The notes: generated by a model not told the origin, from the sequence alone. Counted from the first letter of the stretch, positions 16,929 to 26,587 are shown. The stretch is DNA of 64,000 nucleotides from Sulfuritalea sp. (GCA_016716965.1 JADJUP010000036.1:48190-112189), one strand, 5' to 3'. Program-made: numbers and translations.

Positions 16929-18104
16929 ATGGAGATCGAACTATGGTGGCTCCTGGTGCTGCCGGCATTCTTTGCCCTGGGCTGGATTGCCGCACGCATC
17001 GACATCAAGCAGTTGCTTAAGGAATCGCGAGCCCTTCCGCGATCCTATTTCAAGGGCCTGAATTTCCTCCTGAACGAACAGCCCGACCAGGCCATCGAGG
17101 CCTTCATCGAGGCCGCGCGCGTCGATCCGGAAACCATCGAGCTGCATTTTGCGCTGGGCAGCCTGTTCCGTCGACGTGGTGAAACGGATCGTGCGATCCG
17201 GGTACACCAGAACCTGATCGAGCGCGACGGCCTTTCGGCCACGCAGCGTTTGCATGCCCTGTCTGAACTCGGGCAGGACTATCTCAAGGCAGGCCTGCTC
17301 GACCGTGCCGAGGAGATCTTCCTCAAGCTGCGCGGAACAGACCGCGACGAAGAAGCGCTGAAAAGCCTGCTGGAAATCTACCAGCAGGAAAAGGAATGGG
17401 CCAAGGCCGTCGCCATAGCCAATGCCATGCCGAATCACTCCGACCATCTTTGGCAAAAGGAAATCGCGGAATTCCATTGCGAGATGGCCGCCAATGAAAT
17501 GCTGCACGACCGCCCTGATGAAGCGCGCCGCCTGCTGAATGAAGCCCTGGCCGCGAATCGCAAGTGCATCCGCGCCACGCTGCTGCTGGGCGAACTGGCG
17601 GCAAAAGTCGGTGCTGGCGACACGGCGATCGACCACTGGAAATCCATCGAGCAGCAGAATCCCGTGTACCTTTCCCTGGCCGCGGAAAAAGTGATGTCGG
17701 CACATATCCAGTTGGGTCGCAAGGAACAGGGCATCCAGTTGCTGCGCGGCTGGCTCGAACGCCATCCTTCGCTCGACCTGCTCGATGCGGTTTTTCGCGT
17801 CGAACTCGACACCGGCGGTGCGGAAGCGGCCTATACGCTGGTGCGCGACGAGTTGCGGCGCAATCCGACCCTGCTCGGCCTCGACAAGCTTCTCGAAGCG
17901 CAGATCCTGGTGGTACCGCCCGAGCGCCGCCCCGATCTGGAACTGATCAAGAATCTGATCCACAATCACACGCGCCGCGTCGCCCGCTATCGCTGCGACG
18001 CTTGCGGTTTCAAGGCGCGCCAGTTCTACTGGCGCTGCCCGGGCTGCGGCGGATGGGAAACCTATCCGCCCCGCCGCACCGAAGAATTCGACATCACGCT
18101 ATAG
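16929..18104 (+). CDS. lapB: LPS-assembly protein B, TPR and rubredoxin-like domains
   Basis: 391 residues from MEIELWWLLVLPAFFALGWI at 16929; an earlier in-frame GTG-type start overlaps lapA and is less likely. It has one N-terminal membrane segment, a cytoplasmic TPR array (about residues 60-330) and a C-terminal zinc/iron knuckle CDACGF ... CPGCGGW near residue 360-378. LapB (YciM) brings FtsH to LpxC and so sets LPS synthesis. A copy of the 26-bp repeat encodes KVGAGDTA around residue 225-233, between TPR helices. It lies upstream of ugd and the heptose genes, which supply LPS sugars. Confidence 0.95.
   Translation: MEIELWWLLVLPAFFALGWIAARIDIKQLLKESRALPRSYFKGLNFLLNEQPDQAIEAFIEAARVDPETIELHFALGSLFRRRGETDRAIRVHQNLIERDGLSATQRLHALSELGQDYLKAGLLDRAEEIFLKLRGTDRDEEALKSLLEIYQQEKEWAKAVAIANAMPNHSDHLWQKEIAEFHCEMAANEMLHDRPDEARRLLNEALAANRKCIRATLLLGELAAKVGAGDTAIDHWKSIEQQNPVYLSLAAEKVMSAHIQLGRKEQGIQLLRGWLERHPSLDLLDAVFRVELDTGGAEAAYTLVRDELRRNPTLLGLDKLLEAQILVVPPERRPDLELIKNLIHNHTRRVARYRCDACGFKARQFYWRCPGCGGWETYPPRRTEEFDITL
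17603..17628 (+). repeat. dispersed 26-bp repeat, copy 4 (inside lapB)
   Basis: AGTCGGTGCTGGCG, AC, ACGGC; one base off the core. It is read in sense as KVGAGDTA. Confidence 0.75.
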
Positions 18105-18111
18105 GAAAATC

Positions 18112-19434
18112 ATGAAGATCACCGTCATCGGCACCGGCTACGTCGGCCTCGTTTCAGGAGCTTGCCTCGCGGACGTCGGCAACGACGTGCTCTGCCTCGA
18201 CCTCGATGCCTCGAAGATCCGCACCCTCAACGAAGGCGGAATACCGATCTACGAACCCGGACTGGAGGCCATGGTGCGCAAGAACCAGGCGGCCGGACGC
18301 CTGCGCTTCACGACCGACATCGAAGCAGCGGCAGCGCACGGCGTGCTGCAGTTCATTGCCGTCGGCACGCCTCCGGACGAGGACGGCTCGGCCGACCTGC
18401 AATACGTCGTCGCCGCCGCGCGCAACATCGGTCGCCACATGACCGGGTACAAGGTGGTGGTCGACAAGTCCACGGTACCGGTAGGCACGGCCGACAAGGT
18501 GCGGGCCGCCATTGCCGAAGAACTCGCAGTGCGCGGCGCATCGGTCGACTTCAGCGTCGTCTCGAATCCCGAGTTCCTCAAGGAAGGTGCCGCGCTGGAC
18601 GATTTCCTGAAGCCCGACCGCATCGTCGTCGGCGCCGAGGACGAGCGCGCGATCGGCCTGATGCGCGAGCTCTACGCACCCTTCCAGCGCAATCGCGAGC
18701 GCCTCATCGTGATGGACGTGAAGAGCGCCGAACTGACCAAGTACGCCGCCAACGCCATGCTCGCCACCCGCATCAGCTTCATGAACGAACTGGCCAACCT
18801 GGCCGAAAAGCTCGGCGCCGACATCGAACTGGTGCGCAAGGGCATCGGTTCCGACCCGCGCATCGGATTCCACTTCCTCTACCCCGGGGTGGGCTACGGC
18901 GGTTCCTGCTTTCCCAAGGACGTGCAGGCGCTGATCCGCACGGCGGGCGAAGCGGGGCAGGGTTTGAAGGTGCTGCAGGCGGTGGAAGACGCCAACGAGG
19001 CACAGAAGAGCGTGCTCGGCGGCAAGATCACCAAGCGTCTCGGTCAGGACCTCTCGGGCATGACTTTCGCGCTTTGGGGGCTGGCCTTCAAGCCCAATAC
19101 CGACGACATGCGCGAGGCGCCGAGCCTGGTCCTGATCGCCGACCTGCTGGCGCGCGGCGCCTCGATCCGCGCCTACGATCCGGTGGCGGTTCACGAGGCC
19201 AGTCGCATCCTCGGCGCCAACCCGCGGATCGCCTATGCGACGACGCCCATGGAAGCGCTCGACGGTGCCGATGCGCTGGTCATCGTCACGGAGTGGAAGG
19301 AATTCCGCAGCCCCGATTTCGAGACGATCAAGGCCAAACTGAAGACGCCGGTGATTTTCGACGGCCGCAACCTGTACGAGCCGGCGACGCCGCGTGCGGC
19401 GGGCCTGGAGTATTTCGCCATCGGCCGGCCATGA
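18112..19434 (+). CDS. ugd: UDP-glucose 6-dehydrogenase
   Basis: 440 residues. The N-terminal Rossmann motif is ITVIGTGYVGLVSGACLADV; STVPVGTAD and NPEFLKEGAA follow; the catalytic cysteine is in GVGYGGSCFPKDVQAL near residue 264. It oxidises UDP-glucose to UDP-glucuronate with two NAD+, feeding capsule, exopolysaccharide or lipid-A modification. It starts 7 bases after lapB and is followed by the ADP-heptose genes, so the cluster serves surface polysaccharide. Another UDP-sugar (UDP-ManNAc) is possible for the superfamily, but the motif set matches Ugd. Confidence 0.95.
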   Translation: MKITVIGTGYVGLVSGACLADVGNDVLCLDLDASKIRTLNEGGIPIYEPGLEAMVRKNQAAGRLRFTTDIEAAAAHGVLQFIAVGTPPDEDGSADLQYVVAAARNIGRHMTGYKVVVDKSTVPVGTADKVRAAIAEELAVRGASVDFSVVSNPEFLKEGAALDDFLKPDRIVVGAEDERAIGLMRELYAPFQRNRERLIVMDVKSAELTKYAANAMLATRISFMNELANLAEKLGADIELVRKGIGSDPRIGFHFLYPGVGYGGSCFPKDVQALIRTAGEAGQGLKVLQAVEDANEAQKSVLGGKITKRLGQDLSGMTFALWGLAFKPNTDDMREAPSLVLIADLLARGASIRAYDPVAVHEASRILGANPRIAYATTPMEALDGADALVIVTEWKEFRSPDFETIKAKLKTPVIFDGRNLYEPATPRAAGLEYFAIGRP

Positions 19435-19453
19435 CCGGCAGGTACCACTGAAC

Positions 19454-20386
19454 ATGCAGATTCCCGATACTGCCGCCATCCGCATCCTGGTGGTTGGCGA
19501 CGTAATGCTGGACCGCTACTGGTTCGGCGAAGTGTCGCGCATTTCGCCCGAAGCCCCGGTGCCCGTGGTCAAGGTCGACCGCGTCGAAGAGCGCCCGGGC
19601 GGTGCCGGCAACGTGGCGCGCAATTGCGCCGCGCTGGGCGCCCGCGTATCTCTGCTCTCGGTGGTTGGCGCCGATGAAGCCGGCCGCAGCCTGGCGCGAC
19701 TGATGGGCGATGCCGGCATCGAGTGCAGCCTGCACGAGGATGCCCAGCTGAGCACCACCGTGAAGCTGCGCGTGATCGGTCGCCAGCAGCAGTTGCTGCG
19801 CATCGATTTCGAAAACGCACCGGATCATGAAGTGTTGCAGGCGAAGCTGGCCGACTTCGATAGCCGCCTGGGCAATTGTGACGTGGTCATCCTGTCCGAC
19901 TACGGCAAGGGCGGCCTGACGCATATCAGGCACATGATCGATCTGGCCCGCGCAGCAGGAAAGCCCGTGCTGGTCGATCCGAAGGGCGACGATTACGCCC
20001 GCTATGCCGGCGCCACGCTGCTGACTCCGAATCGCTCCGAGATGCGGCAGGTGGTGGGGCGCTGGCAGGACGACGCGGAACTCGCGGCCAAGGCCGCCAG
20101 CCTGCGCGACAAGCTGCGCCTGGAAGCCCTGCTGGTGACCCGTAGCGAGGAAGGCATGACATTGTTTTCGGCGACCGGCGCGACGCACGAACCCGCCGTT
20201 GCGCGCGAGGTTTATGATGTAAGCGGTGCCGGCGACACGGTGATTGCCACGCTGGCGGTGATGCTCGGTGGCGGGATGTCCCTGCCGCGGGCAATGCGCC
20301 AGGCCAATCTCGCTGCGGGAGTGGTGGTCGGCAAGCTGGGTGCGGCGACGTGCAGCCTCGATGAATTGCGTGCAGCGCAAGGATAA
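19454..20386 (+). CDS. rfaE1: D-glycero-beta-D-manno-heptose-7-phosphate kinase
   Basis: 310 residues from MQIPDTAAIRILVVGDVMLD; upstream in-frame codons run into ugd. It is a PfkB/ribokinase fold with RPGGAGNVARNCAALGARV near the N-terminus and the catalytic DVSGAGDTVIATLAVML near residue 258. It phosphorylates heptose 7-phosphate at C1 for ADP-heptose synthesis (LPS core). Only the kinase domain is present; the nucleotidyltransferase half found in fused HldE is absent, so a separate hldC/rfaE2 is expected elsewhere. rfaD follows after 54 bases. Confidence 0.95.
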   Translation: MQIPDTAAIRILVVGDVMLDRYWFGEVSRISPEAPVPVVKVDRVEERPGGAGNVARNCAALGARVSLLSVVGADEAGRSLARLMGDAGIECSLHEDAQLSTTVKLRVIGRQQQLLRIDFENAPDHEVLQAKLADFDSRLGNCDVVILSDYGKGGLTHIRHMIDLARAAGKPVLVDPKGDDYARYAGATLLTPNRSEMRQVVGRWQDDAELAAKAASLRDKLRLEALLVTRSEEGMTLFSATGATHEPAVAREVYDVSGAGDTVIATLAVMLGGGMSLPRAMRQANLAAGVVVGKLGAATCSLDELRAAQG

Positions 20387-20440
20387 TCCGGCACTGGTGC
20401 AAGCCCGGTTCCGTCCGATTCAAACGCTTTTGGAGACAAC

Positions 20441-21439
20441 ATGTATTACGTCGTAACCGGCGCCTGCGGCTTCATCGGCGCCAACCTGGTCAAGGCGCTG
20501 AACGAGCGGGGAGTCACCGACATCATCGCGGTGGACAACCTCAAGAGTGCCGACAAGTTCCTCAACCTGACCGACTGCGAGATTGCCGATTACCTCGACA
20601 AGCAGGAGTTCCTCGATCTGGTCGAACATGGCCAGCTCGACGGCGGCGTCGAGGCCATCCTGCATCAGGGCGCCTGTTCCGACACCATGGAAACCGACGG
20701 CCGCTACATGATGGCCAACAATTTCCGCTATTCGCAGACCCTGCTCGACTTCTGCATGGAGCAGGAGATTCCCCTGCTGTATGCCTCCTCTGCATCCGTC
20801 TATGGCGGCGGCGGCATGTTCCGCGAGGAACGCGACTACGAGGCGCCGCTCAACGTCTACGGCTATTCGAAGTTCCTCTTCGACCAGGTGGTGCGGCGCC
20901 GGATCGGGCCGGATATGGCCAGCGCCGACTCCCAGGTCGCCGGCTTCCGCTATTTCAACGTCTATGGCCCGCGCGAACAGCACAAGGGGCGCATGGCCTC
21001 GGTGGCCTTCCACCATTTCAACCAGTATCGCGCCGACGGCAAGGTTCGTTTGTTCGAGGGCCATGCCGGCTACGGCAATGGCGAGCAGCGTCGCGATTTC
21101 GTCTATGTCGGCGACGTGGCACGGGTGAACATGGACTTCCTCGAAACCCGCGCCTCGGGCATTTTCAATCTTGGCACCGGACGCGCGCAGAGCTTCAATG
21201 AACTTGCGGCCGCCACCGTGAATGCCTGTCGCGCGCTCGAAGGCAAGCCGGCGCAATCGGTGGCCGAACTGGTGGCGCAGGGCATCATCGAGTACATCCC
21301 GTTTCCCGACGCGCTGAAGGGCAAGTATCAGAGCTATACCGAAGCCGACCTCGGCCAGTTGCGGCGCGCGGGCTATCAGGAGGAATTCGCCACGGTCGAG
21401 CAGGGCGTGGCCGAATACGTGAAGTGGCTCTCCCGATGA
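20441..21439 (+). CDS. rfaD: ADP-L-glycero-D-manno-heptose 6-epimerase
   Basis: 332 residues, the usual length for HldD. It is an extended SDR with YVVTGACGFIGANLVKALNE as the NADP site and the active-site YGYSKFLFDQVV (YxxxK) near residue 140. QGACSDTMETDGRYMM is the HldD-specific signature. It inverts C6 of ADP-D,D-heptose to the L,D form used in the LPS inner core. It overlaps the cysM start by ATGA. Confidence 0.98.
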   Translation: MYYVVTGACGFIGANLVKALNERGVTDIIAVDNLKSADKFLNLTDCEIADYLDKQEFLDLVEHGQLDGGVEAILHQGACSDTMETDGRYMMANNFRYSQTLLDFCMEQEIPLLYASSASVYGGGGMFREERDYEAPLNVYGYSKFLFDQVVRRRIGPDMASADSQVAGFRYFNVYGPREQHKGRMASVAFHHFNQYRADGKVRLFEGHAGYGNGEQRRDFVYVGDVARVNMDFLETRASGIFNLGTGRAQSFNELAAATVNACRALEGKPAQSVAELVAQGIIEYIPFPDALKGKYQSYTEADLGQLRRAGYQEEFATVEQGVAEYVKWLSR

Positions 21440-22338
21440 CTTTCAGATCACTCGCCGATTTTGTCGGCAACACGCCGCTGGTGCAGTTGATGCGACTGCC
21501 CGGCGCGGACAATGCCAGGCGCAACAACGTGGTGCTGGCCAAGCTGGAGGGCAACAACCCCGCCGGCTCGGTGAAGGACCGCGCCGCGCTGTCGATGATC
21601 GTGCGCGCCGAAGCTCGCGGCCGCATCAAACCTGGCGACACGCTGATCGAAGCCACCTCCGGCAACACCGGGATCGCGCTGGCGATGGCGGCAACGATGC
21701 GCGGCTACCGCATGACGCTGATCATGCCGGAGAACCAGAGCGTGGAACGCTGCCAGACCATGCGTGCGTTCGGTGCCGAACTGGTGCTGACGCCCAAGGC
21801 CGGCGGCATGGAAGCCGCCCGCGACCTGGCCGACAGGATGATGGCGGACGGCAAGGGCATCGTGCTCGACCAGTTTGCCAATCCGGACAATCCGCTGGCG
21901 CATTACGAGGGCACCGGGCCGGAAATCTGGCGCGACACCGACGGACGCATCACCCACTTCGTTTCCAGCATGGGCACCACCGGCACCATCATGGGCTGCT
22001 CGCGCTACTTCAAGGAAAAGAACCCGGCGATCCGCATCGTCGGTTGCCAGCCCGAGGAAGGCTCGCAGATTCCCGGCATCCGCAAATGGCCGGAAGCCTA
22101 CCTGCCGAAGATCTACGACGGTTCGCGGGTGGACCAGGTGGAGAACGTCGGCCAGGGCCAGGCGGAGGAAATGACGCGGCGCCTGGCACGCGAGGAAGGC
22201 ATCTTTGCCGGTATATCGTCGGGCGGCGCCATGGTGGTCGCCTTGCGCATCGCCAGCCAGGTGGAAAACGCGGTGATCGTCAGCATCGTCTGCGACCGCG
22301 GCGACCGCTACTTGTCCACGGGCGTATTTCCGGCCTGA
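21436..22338 (+). CDS. cysM: cysteine synthase B (O-acetylserine sulfhydrylase)
   Basis: 300 residues from MTFRSLADFVGNTPLVQLMR. The PLP lysine is in KLEGNNPAGSVKDRAA near residue 42, the phosphate loop in EATSGNTGIALA, and SSMGTTGTIMG follows. It makes cysteine from O-acetylserine and sulfide; the CysM branch also takes thiosulfate. ATGA overlap with rfaD couples translation. This arrangement (rfaE-rfaD-cysM) is common in betaproteobacteria, and the plus-strand run ends here. Confidence 0.95.
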   Translation: MTFRSLADFVGNTPLVQLMRLPGADNARRNNVVLAKLEGNNPAGSVKDRAALSMIVRAEARGRIKPGDTLIEATSGNTGIALAMAATMRGYRMTLIMPENQSVERCQTMRAFGAELVLTPKAGGMEAARDLADRMMADGKGIVLDQFANPDNPLAHYEGTGPEIWRDTDGRITHFVSSMGTTGTIMGCSRYFKEKNPAIRIVGCQPEEGSQIPGIRKWPEAYLPKIYDGSRVDQVENVGQGQAEEMTRRLAREEGIFAGISSGGAMVVALRIASQVENAVIVSIVCDRGDRYLSTGVFPA

Positions 22339-22364
22339 GTACCGCGCCGCATCGGCGGCGGATT

Positions 22365-23609
22365 TCAGGTCGGCAAGGCGACCTTTCCGTCGGTGCTGAA
22401 CTGGTAATCGTGGAAGATGTGTTCCGCCGACAGCAACTGGTAGCTGCCGTCTTCGTTGCGCCGCGTGGTGTCCTTCAGCCGGTAGGTGTAGTGGCCGCAG
22501 GTCCAGATCTCGAAGTTGCGCATGTGGGTGCATAGACAGGTCTTGTCCATCACCTTGACCTTCTTGGCTTCCGGGTGCAGCGCCACTTCGCGGTTGTACG
22601 CCTCGATGTACTGGCAGCTTCCGTTCGAATCCAGCAGGTAGCCGTAGGCTTCGCAATTCGGTCGGATGCCATCGCCGATGCCCGGGCTGTTCTTCAGCAT
22701 GCGCATCGGGTAGCCAGTGGGCGAGATGGTATTGACCTCGATGTCGTTCTCGCTGGCCATGAAGTATTCCTGCTGCACCTTTTCCGGCAGGCCGCATTCC
22801 TTGGACACGGTGAAACGCGTCGCCACCTGCACCGCCGCGGCGCCCATTTCCATGAAGGCCACCGCGTCCGATCCGGTAAAGATGCCGCCGGCGGGAATCA
22901 GCGGAATGTCGAGTTGCTGTGCCTTCATCCAGTCGCGGATCTCGACGACGATGGTGGCGAGGTTGTACTGGGCCCAGTCCATGCCGAAGCCGAGGTGGCC
23001 GCCGGCCAGCGGTCCTTCGATGACGACGTAATCGGGCAGGCGACCGGTGCGCGCGCTCTTCTTCAGGAACAGTTGCAGCGCGCGCAGCGAGGAAACGATG
23101 ATGCCGAGCTTGACGTCGCGAAAGCGCGGATGGTCCTCGATCAGCCCGAACGAGCCGAGGTGCAGGCCGGCGGCCAGGGTGACGCCGTCGATGCCATTGT
23201 CCAGCGCCGCCTTGATCCGCGCGCGCAGGGTTTCCCTGGGCGCGTTCATGGTCAGCTTTTCCATGCAGTTGATGAACACCAGGCCATCGCCGCGCTTGGC
23301 CTCCATGGTGCGGCCGACATGCAGCGCGGTGGCTTCCACAAGCAGCCCGAGGTCGAACTGGACCACCGCCTTTTCGGTATTGGCGACGTTGAACTTGTAT
23401 TGCCTGAGCTTGTTCTTGACGTACTTCGTATTGAAGCGGCGGTCGGAAACCGTCGGCACCATGGCGTCAGAGATGTGGCCGATGCCGCCCAACCGCGCGG
23501 CCTCCAGCGCCAGTTCGGCGGTCGAGATATCCACGCCCATGCCGCCGACCATGATCGGCACCAGTTCCTGCTTGCCCAGCCGCAGGCGGAAATCATCGAC
23601 ACGCTTCAT
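22365..23609 (-). CDS. nitronate monooxygenase-family flavoprotein
   Basis: 414 residues. TIM-barrel features of the 2-nitropropane dioxygenase family are visible: VGGMGVDISTAELALEAARL at the N-terminus, VIEGPLAGGHLG near residue 190 and IPAGGIFTGSDAVAFMEMGA (FMN phosphate site) near 255. A C-terminal part of about 90 residues rich in Cys (KTCLCTHMRNFEIWTCGHYTY) goes beyond the core. Known members oxidise alkyl nitronates; other members are enoyl reductases, so the substrate is open. It is convergent with cysM, 26 bases between stops. Nothing nearby suggests the pathway. Confidence 0.85.
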   Translation of the reverse strand: MKRVDDFRLRLGKQELVPIMVGGMGVDISTAELALEAARLGGIGHISDAMVPTVSDRRFNTKYVKNKLRQYKFNVANTEKAVVQFDLGLLVEATALHVGRTMEAKRGDGLVFINCMEKLTMNAPRETLRARIKAALDNGIDGVTLAAGLHLGSFGLIEDHPRFRDVKLGIIVSSLRALQLFLKKSARTGRLPDYVVIEGPLAGGHLGFGMDWAQYNLATIVVEIRDWMKAQQLDIPLIPAGGIFTGSDAVAFMEMGAAAVQVATRFTVSKECGLPEKVQQEYFMASENDIEVNTISPTGYPMRMLKNSPGIGDGIRPNCEAYGYLLDSNGSCQYIEAYNREVALHPEAKKVKVMDKTCLCTHMRNFEIWTCGHYTYRLKDTTRRNEDGSYQLLSAEHIFHDYQFSTDGKVALPT

Positions 23610-23760
23610 TGAAAAACATTCCCGTATTTTGGTTTCTGTCGCTGCGCGCGGCTCCTTCCGATCCGGTGCCGGCCTCTCCTCTGGAACTTCAATCGCAGCA
23701 CGACATTATCGCCTGCCGGCACCCGCTTATGGCGTACCAGCAACGGAAAATTGTCGCGAA

Positions 23761-25584
23761 TCAAGCCAATATTCGGATCAGGGCCTCTCCGTAGCGGTCG
23801 GCCTTGGCTTGTCCGATCCCGGGCACGTCGAGCAGTTCCGCCACGATGGCCGGGCGCCGCGTGGCAAGTTCGCGCAGGCTCCGGTCGTGCAGGATGACAT
23901 AGGCCGGAACGCCCTGTTCGCGGGCCAGGTCGGCACGCCATGCACGCAGCGCGGCAAAGCGCAACTCGTCATCGGCACCGAGGGTGACGTCGGCAACGGA
24001 TCGCCGTGCCGCCGGCGCCGACTCTTTCCCCCACTTCGACTTGCCGCGCACGCGCGGCGCCGCCTTGCGCAACGATATCCGGGATTCCCCCTTGAGCACC
24101 GGGCGCGCCGCCTCGGTCAGGCGCAAGGCGCCGAAGGCCTGGGCATCGGCATGCAGCAGGCCGGCCGCGAGCAACTGGCGAAACACCGAACGCCACGCCG
24201 CCTCGTCGAGGTCGGCGCCGGCGCCGAAGGTGGGCAGGTCGCCATGGTCGAACTGCTGCACCTTTTCGGTCGCCTTGCCGCGCAGGACATCGATCAGGTG
24301 GCCGGCGCCGAAGCGCTGGCCGGTGCGCAGCGCGGCCGACATGGCTTTTTGCGCGGCCACCGTGCCGTCCCACATTTCGGGCGGCGAGAGGCAGGTGTCA
24401 CAGTTGCCGCAGGCCCCGGCCTCCTCGCTGAAGTACCTGAGCAGCAGGGCGCGCCGGCAATCCGCCGTCTCGCACCAGGCCAGCAGGGCGTCGAGCTTGC
24501 TGCGTTCGATGCGCTTTTGTTCCTCGCCGGCGACCGATTCATCGATGCGCATGCGATGGATCACCACGTCGTTGAGCCCGTAAGTCATCCACGCTTCGGC
24601 CGGCTCGCCGTCGCGCCCGGCGCGGCCGGTTTCCTGGTAGTAGGCTTCGAGGCTCTTGGGCAGGTCGAGGTGGGCGACGAAGCGCACGTCGGGTTTGTCG
24701 ATGCCCATGCCGAAGGCGATGGTCGCCACCATCACGATGCCGTCCTCGCGCAGGAAGCGCTGCTGGTTGCGCTGGCGCGTGGCGGCTTCCAGGCCGGCGT
24801 GGTAGGGCAGGGCGGTGATTCCCTGCTGTTCCAGCCAGTCGGCGGTTTCGTCGACCTTCTTGCGCGACAGGCAATACACGATGCCGGCCGCACCCCGGTA
24901 GCCGGCGAGGAAGTCGAGCAGTTGCCGCCGTGGGTTATCGCGTTCGACCACGGTATAGCGGATGTTGGGGCGGTCGAAGCTGGCGACGAACACGCGCGCC
25001 GCATCGAGTCCGAGCCGGCTGATGATTTCGCGTTGCGTCAGTTGGTCGGCGGTGGCCGTCAGGGCGATGCGCGGCACCTGCGGATAACGCTGGTGCAGGG
25101 CCGAAAGCTGGATGTACTCGGGACGGAAGTCGTGGCCCCATTGCGACACGCAATGCGCTTCATCGATGGCGAACAGGCCCAGCCGGCCGTGGCTCGCCAG
25201 GTAATCCATCAGGGCCAGGAAGCGCTCGGTGAGCAGGCGCTCGGGCGCGACATAGACCAGGTCGAGTTCGTCGTCGCGCAGGCGGCGCTCGATCTCCGAA
25301 GCGGTGGCGAAATCCTGCGAGGAATTGATGAAGGCGGCGCGCACGCCGGCCTGCAGCAGGGCATCGACCTGGTCCTGCATCAGCGCGATCAGCGGCGAGA
25401 CCACGACGCCGACACCCGGCCGCAGCATGGCCGGGATCTGGTAGCACAGCGACTTGCCGCCGCCGGTCGGCATCAGCACCAGCGCATCGCCGCCGCCGAC
25501 CATGTGCTCGATGATCTCCGCCTGCGCGCCGCGGAACGAGGCATAGCCGAACACCCGGCGCAGCGTTTCGAGCGGATCAGTCAT
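23761..25584 (-). CDS. recQ: ATP-dependent DNA helicase RecQ
   Basis: 607 residues, the standard length. The order is helicase core with PTGGGKSLCYQIPAM (Walker A), DEAHCVSQWGHDFRPEY, ATADQLTQREI and TGRAGRDGEPAEAW; RQC zinc site CETADCRRALLLRYFSEEAG then CGNCDTC; and a C-terminal HRDC domain (LRAWRADLAREQGVPAYVIL). It unwinds DNA 3'-5' in recombination and fork repair. The linker between RQC and HRDC (around residues 519-528) contains KESAPAARRS, encoded by a copy of the dispersed 26-bp repeat. It is divergent from the NYN gene. Confidence 0.98.
   Translation of the reverse strand: MTDPLETLRRVFGYASFRGAQAEIIEHMVGGGDALVLMPTGGGKSLCYQIPAMLRPGVGVVVSPLIALMQDQVDALLQAGVRAAFINSSQDFATASEIERRLRDDELDLVYVAPERLLTERFLALMDYLASHGRLGLFAIDEAHCVSQWGHDFRPEYIQLSALHQRYPQVPRIALTATADQLTQREIISRLGLDAARVFVASFDRPNIRYTVVERDNPRRQLLDFLAGYRGAAGIVYCLSRKKVDETADWLEQQGITALPYHAGLEAATRQRNQQRFLREDGIVMVATIAFGMGIDKPDVRFVAHLDLPKSLEAYYQETGRAGRDGEPAEAWMTYGLNDVVIHRMRIDESVAGEEQKRIERSKLDALLAWCETADCRRALLLRYFSEEAGACGNCDTCLSPPEMWDGTVAAQKAMSAALRTGQRFGAGHLIDVLRGKATEKVQQFDHGDLPTFGAGADLDEAAWRSVFRQLLAAGLLHADAQAFGALRLTEAARPVLKGESRISLRKAAPRVRGKSKWGKESAPAARRSVADVTLGADDELRFAALRAWRADLAREQGVPAYVILHDRSLRELATRRPAIVAELLDVPGIGQAKADRYGEALIRILA
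24001..24026 (-). repeat. dispersed 26-bp repeat, copy 5 (inside recQ)
   Basis: The minus strand has AGTCGGCGCCGGCG, GC, ACGGC. It is read in sense as KESAPAARRS in the RecQ interdomain linker. Confidence 0.75.
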
Positions 25585-25655
25585 GCAGGGATTTCCAGGC
25601 AGGCGAAGGGGCGTGCATTATGCCCGTTCGCGTCGGCCGGGATTCGCGGCCGGCC

Positions 25656-25681
25656 AAAAGTCGGCGCTGGCGACACGGCGT
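25656..25681 (+). repeat. dispersed 26-bp repeat, copy 6 (intergenic recQ/NYN)
   Basis: AGTCGGCGCTGGCG, AC, ACGGC in the 152-bp gap between divergent recQ and the NYN gene. Confidence 0.75.
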
Positions 25682-25736
25682 TGCGTGTGTTCATGCGAAA
25701 CTGGTGCATTCCCATTCGACGCAACGGACCAAGATT

Positions 25737-26579
25737 ATGGCAGGTAACCCCGAAATCACCAGCATGGCGCTGTTCTGCGACTTCGAGAACGTCGCGCTCG
25801 GCGTGCGCGACGCGAAATACGCCCAGTTCGACATCGGCAAGGTGCTCGAACGCCTGCTGCTCAAGGGCAGCATCGTGGTCAAGAAGGCCTACTGCGACTG
25901 GGCGCGCTACAAGGAGTTCAAGGCGCCGATGCACGAGGCCTCGTTCGAGCTGATCGAGATTCCCCACGTGCGCCAGTCGGGCAAGAACTCGGCCGACATC
26001 CGCATGGTGGTCGATGCGCTGGACCTCTGCTACACCAAGTCGCACGTCGATACCTTCGTCATCATCAGCGGCGATTCGGATTTCTCGCCGCTGGTATCCA
26101 AGCTGCGCGAGAACAACAAGCGCGTGATCGGCGTCGGCGTCAAGGCCGCAACCTCGGACCTGCTCGCCGCCAATTGCGACGAGTTCATCTTCTACGACGA
26201 CCTGGTGCGCGAACTGCCGGCCAAGAAGCCGCGCGGCGAACGCAAGGCTCCCGCCAAACCGGCCGCCAGCGCCGCGGCCAAACCCAAGGCCGAGGAGAAG
26301 GTCGAGGAAAAGCCGGAAGACTCCAAGCGCCAGCAGGCCATCGACCTGGTAGTGGCGACGGTCGAGGCGCTGGTCACCGAGCGTGGCGAGGACGAAAAGA
26401 TCTGGGGCTCGATGGTCAAGCAGACCCTGAAGCGGCGCAAGCCGGGTTTCAGCGAATCCTATTACGGCTACCGTTCATTCGGCGAACTGCTCGAAGACGC
26501 GCAGAAGCACAAGCTGCTGCTGCTCGAACGCGACGAGAAGTCCGGGCAGCACATCATCCGCTTACCCGTCGACGACTGA
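25737..26579 (+). CDS. NYN-domain (PIN-like) protein with C-terminal OST-HTH/LOTUS domain
   Basis: 280 residues from MAGNPEITSMALFCDFENVA; earlier in-frame codons run through the intergenic repeat. The NYN fold (about residues 9-155) has the acidic site: FCDFENVALG, KNSADIRMVVDALDL, FVIISGDSDFSPLVSKLREN. A Lys/Ala/Pro/Glu-rich linker (about 160-200) leads to a LOTUS-type winged helix (SMVKQTLKRRKPGFSESYYG). The NYN family are putative RNases related to PIN and LabA; the LOTUS domain binds RNA, including G-rich RNA in studied cases. An RNA-processing role is inferred; the target is unknown. The methyltransferase gene follows 8 bases later. Confidence 0.88.
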   Translation: MAGNPEITSMALFCDFENVALGVRDAKYAQFDIGKVLERLLLKGSIVVKKAYCDWARYKEFKAPMHEASFELIEIPHVRQSGKNSADIRMVVDALDLCYTKSHVDTFVIISGDSDFSPLVSKLRENNKRVIGVGVKAATSDLLAANCDEFIFYDDLVRELPAKKPRGERKAPAKPAASAAAKPKAEEKVEEKPEDSKRQQAIDLVVATVEALVTERGEDEKIWGSMVKQTLKRRKPGFSESYYGYRSFGELLEDAQKHKLLLLERDEKSGQHIIRLPVDD

Positions 26580-26587
26580 GCCATCCG

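Noticed and set aside
20214..20239. GCCGGCGACACGG in rfaE1 as a further copy of the 26-bp repeat
   Set aside because: It encodes the conserved PfkB-family GAGDT catalytic motif and lacks the AGTCGG block; protein constraint explains it.
23047..25953. A 968-codon plus-strand frame across the nitronate monooxygenase and recQ
   Set aside because: It is the shadow of two clear minus-strand genes and contains no recognisable domain.
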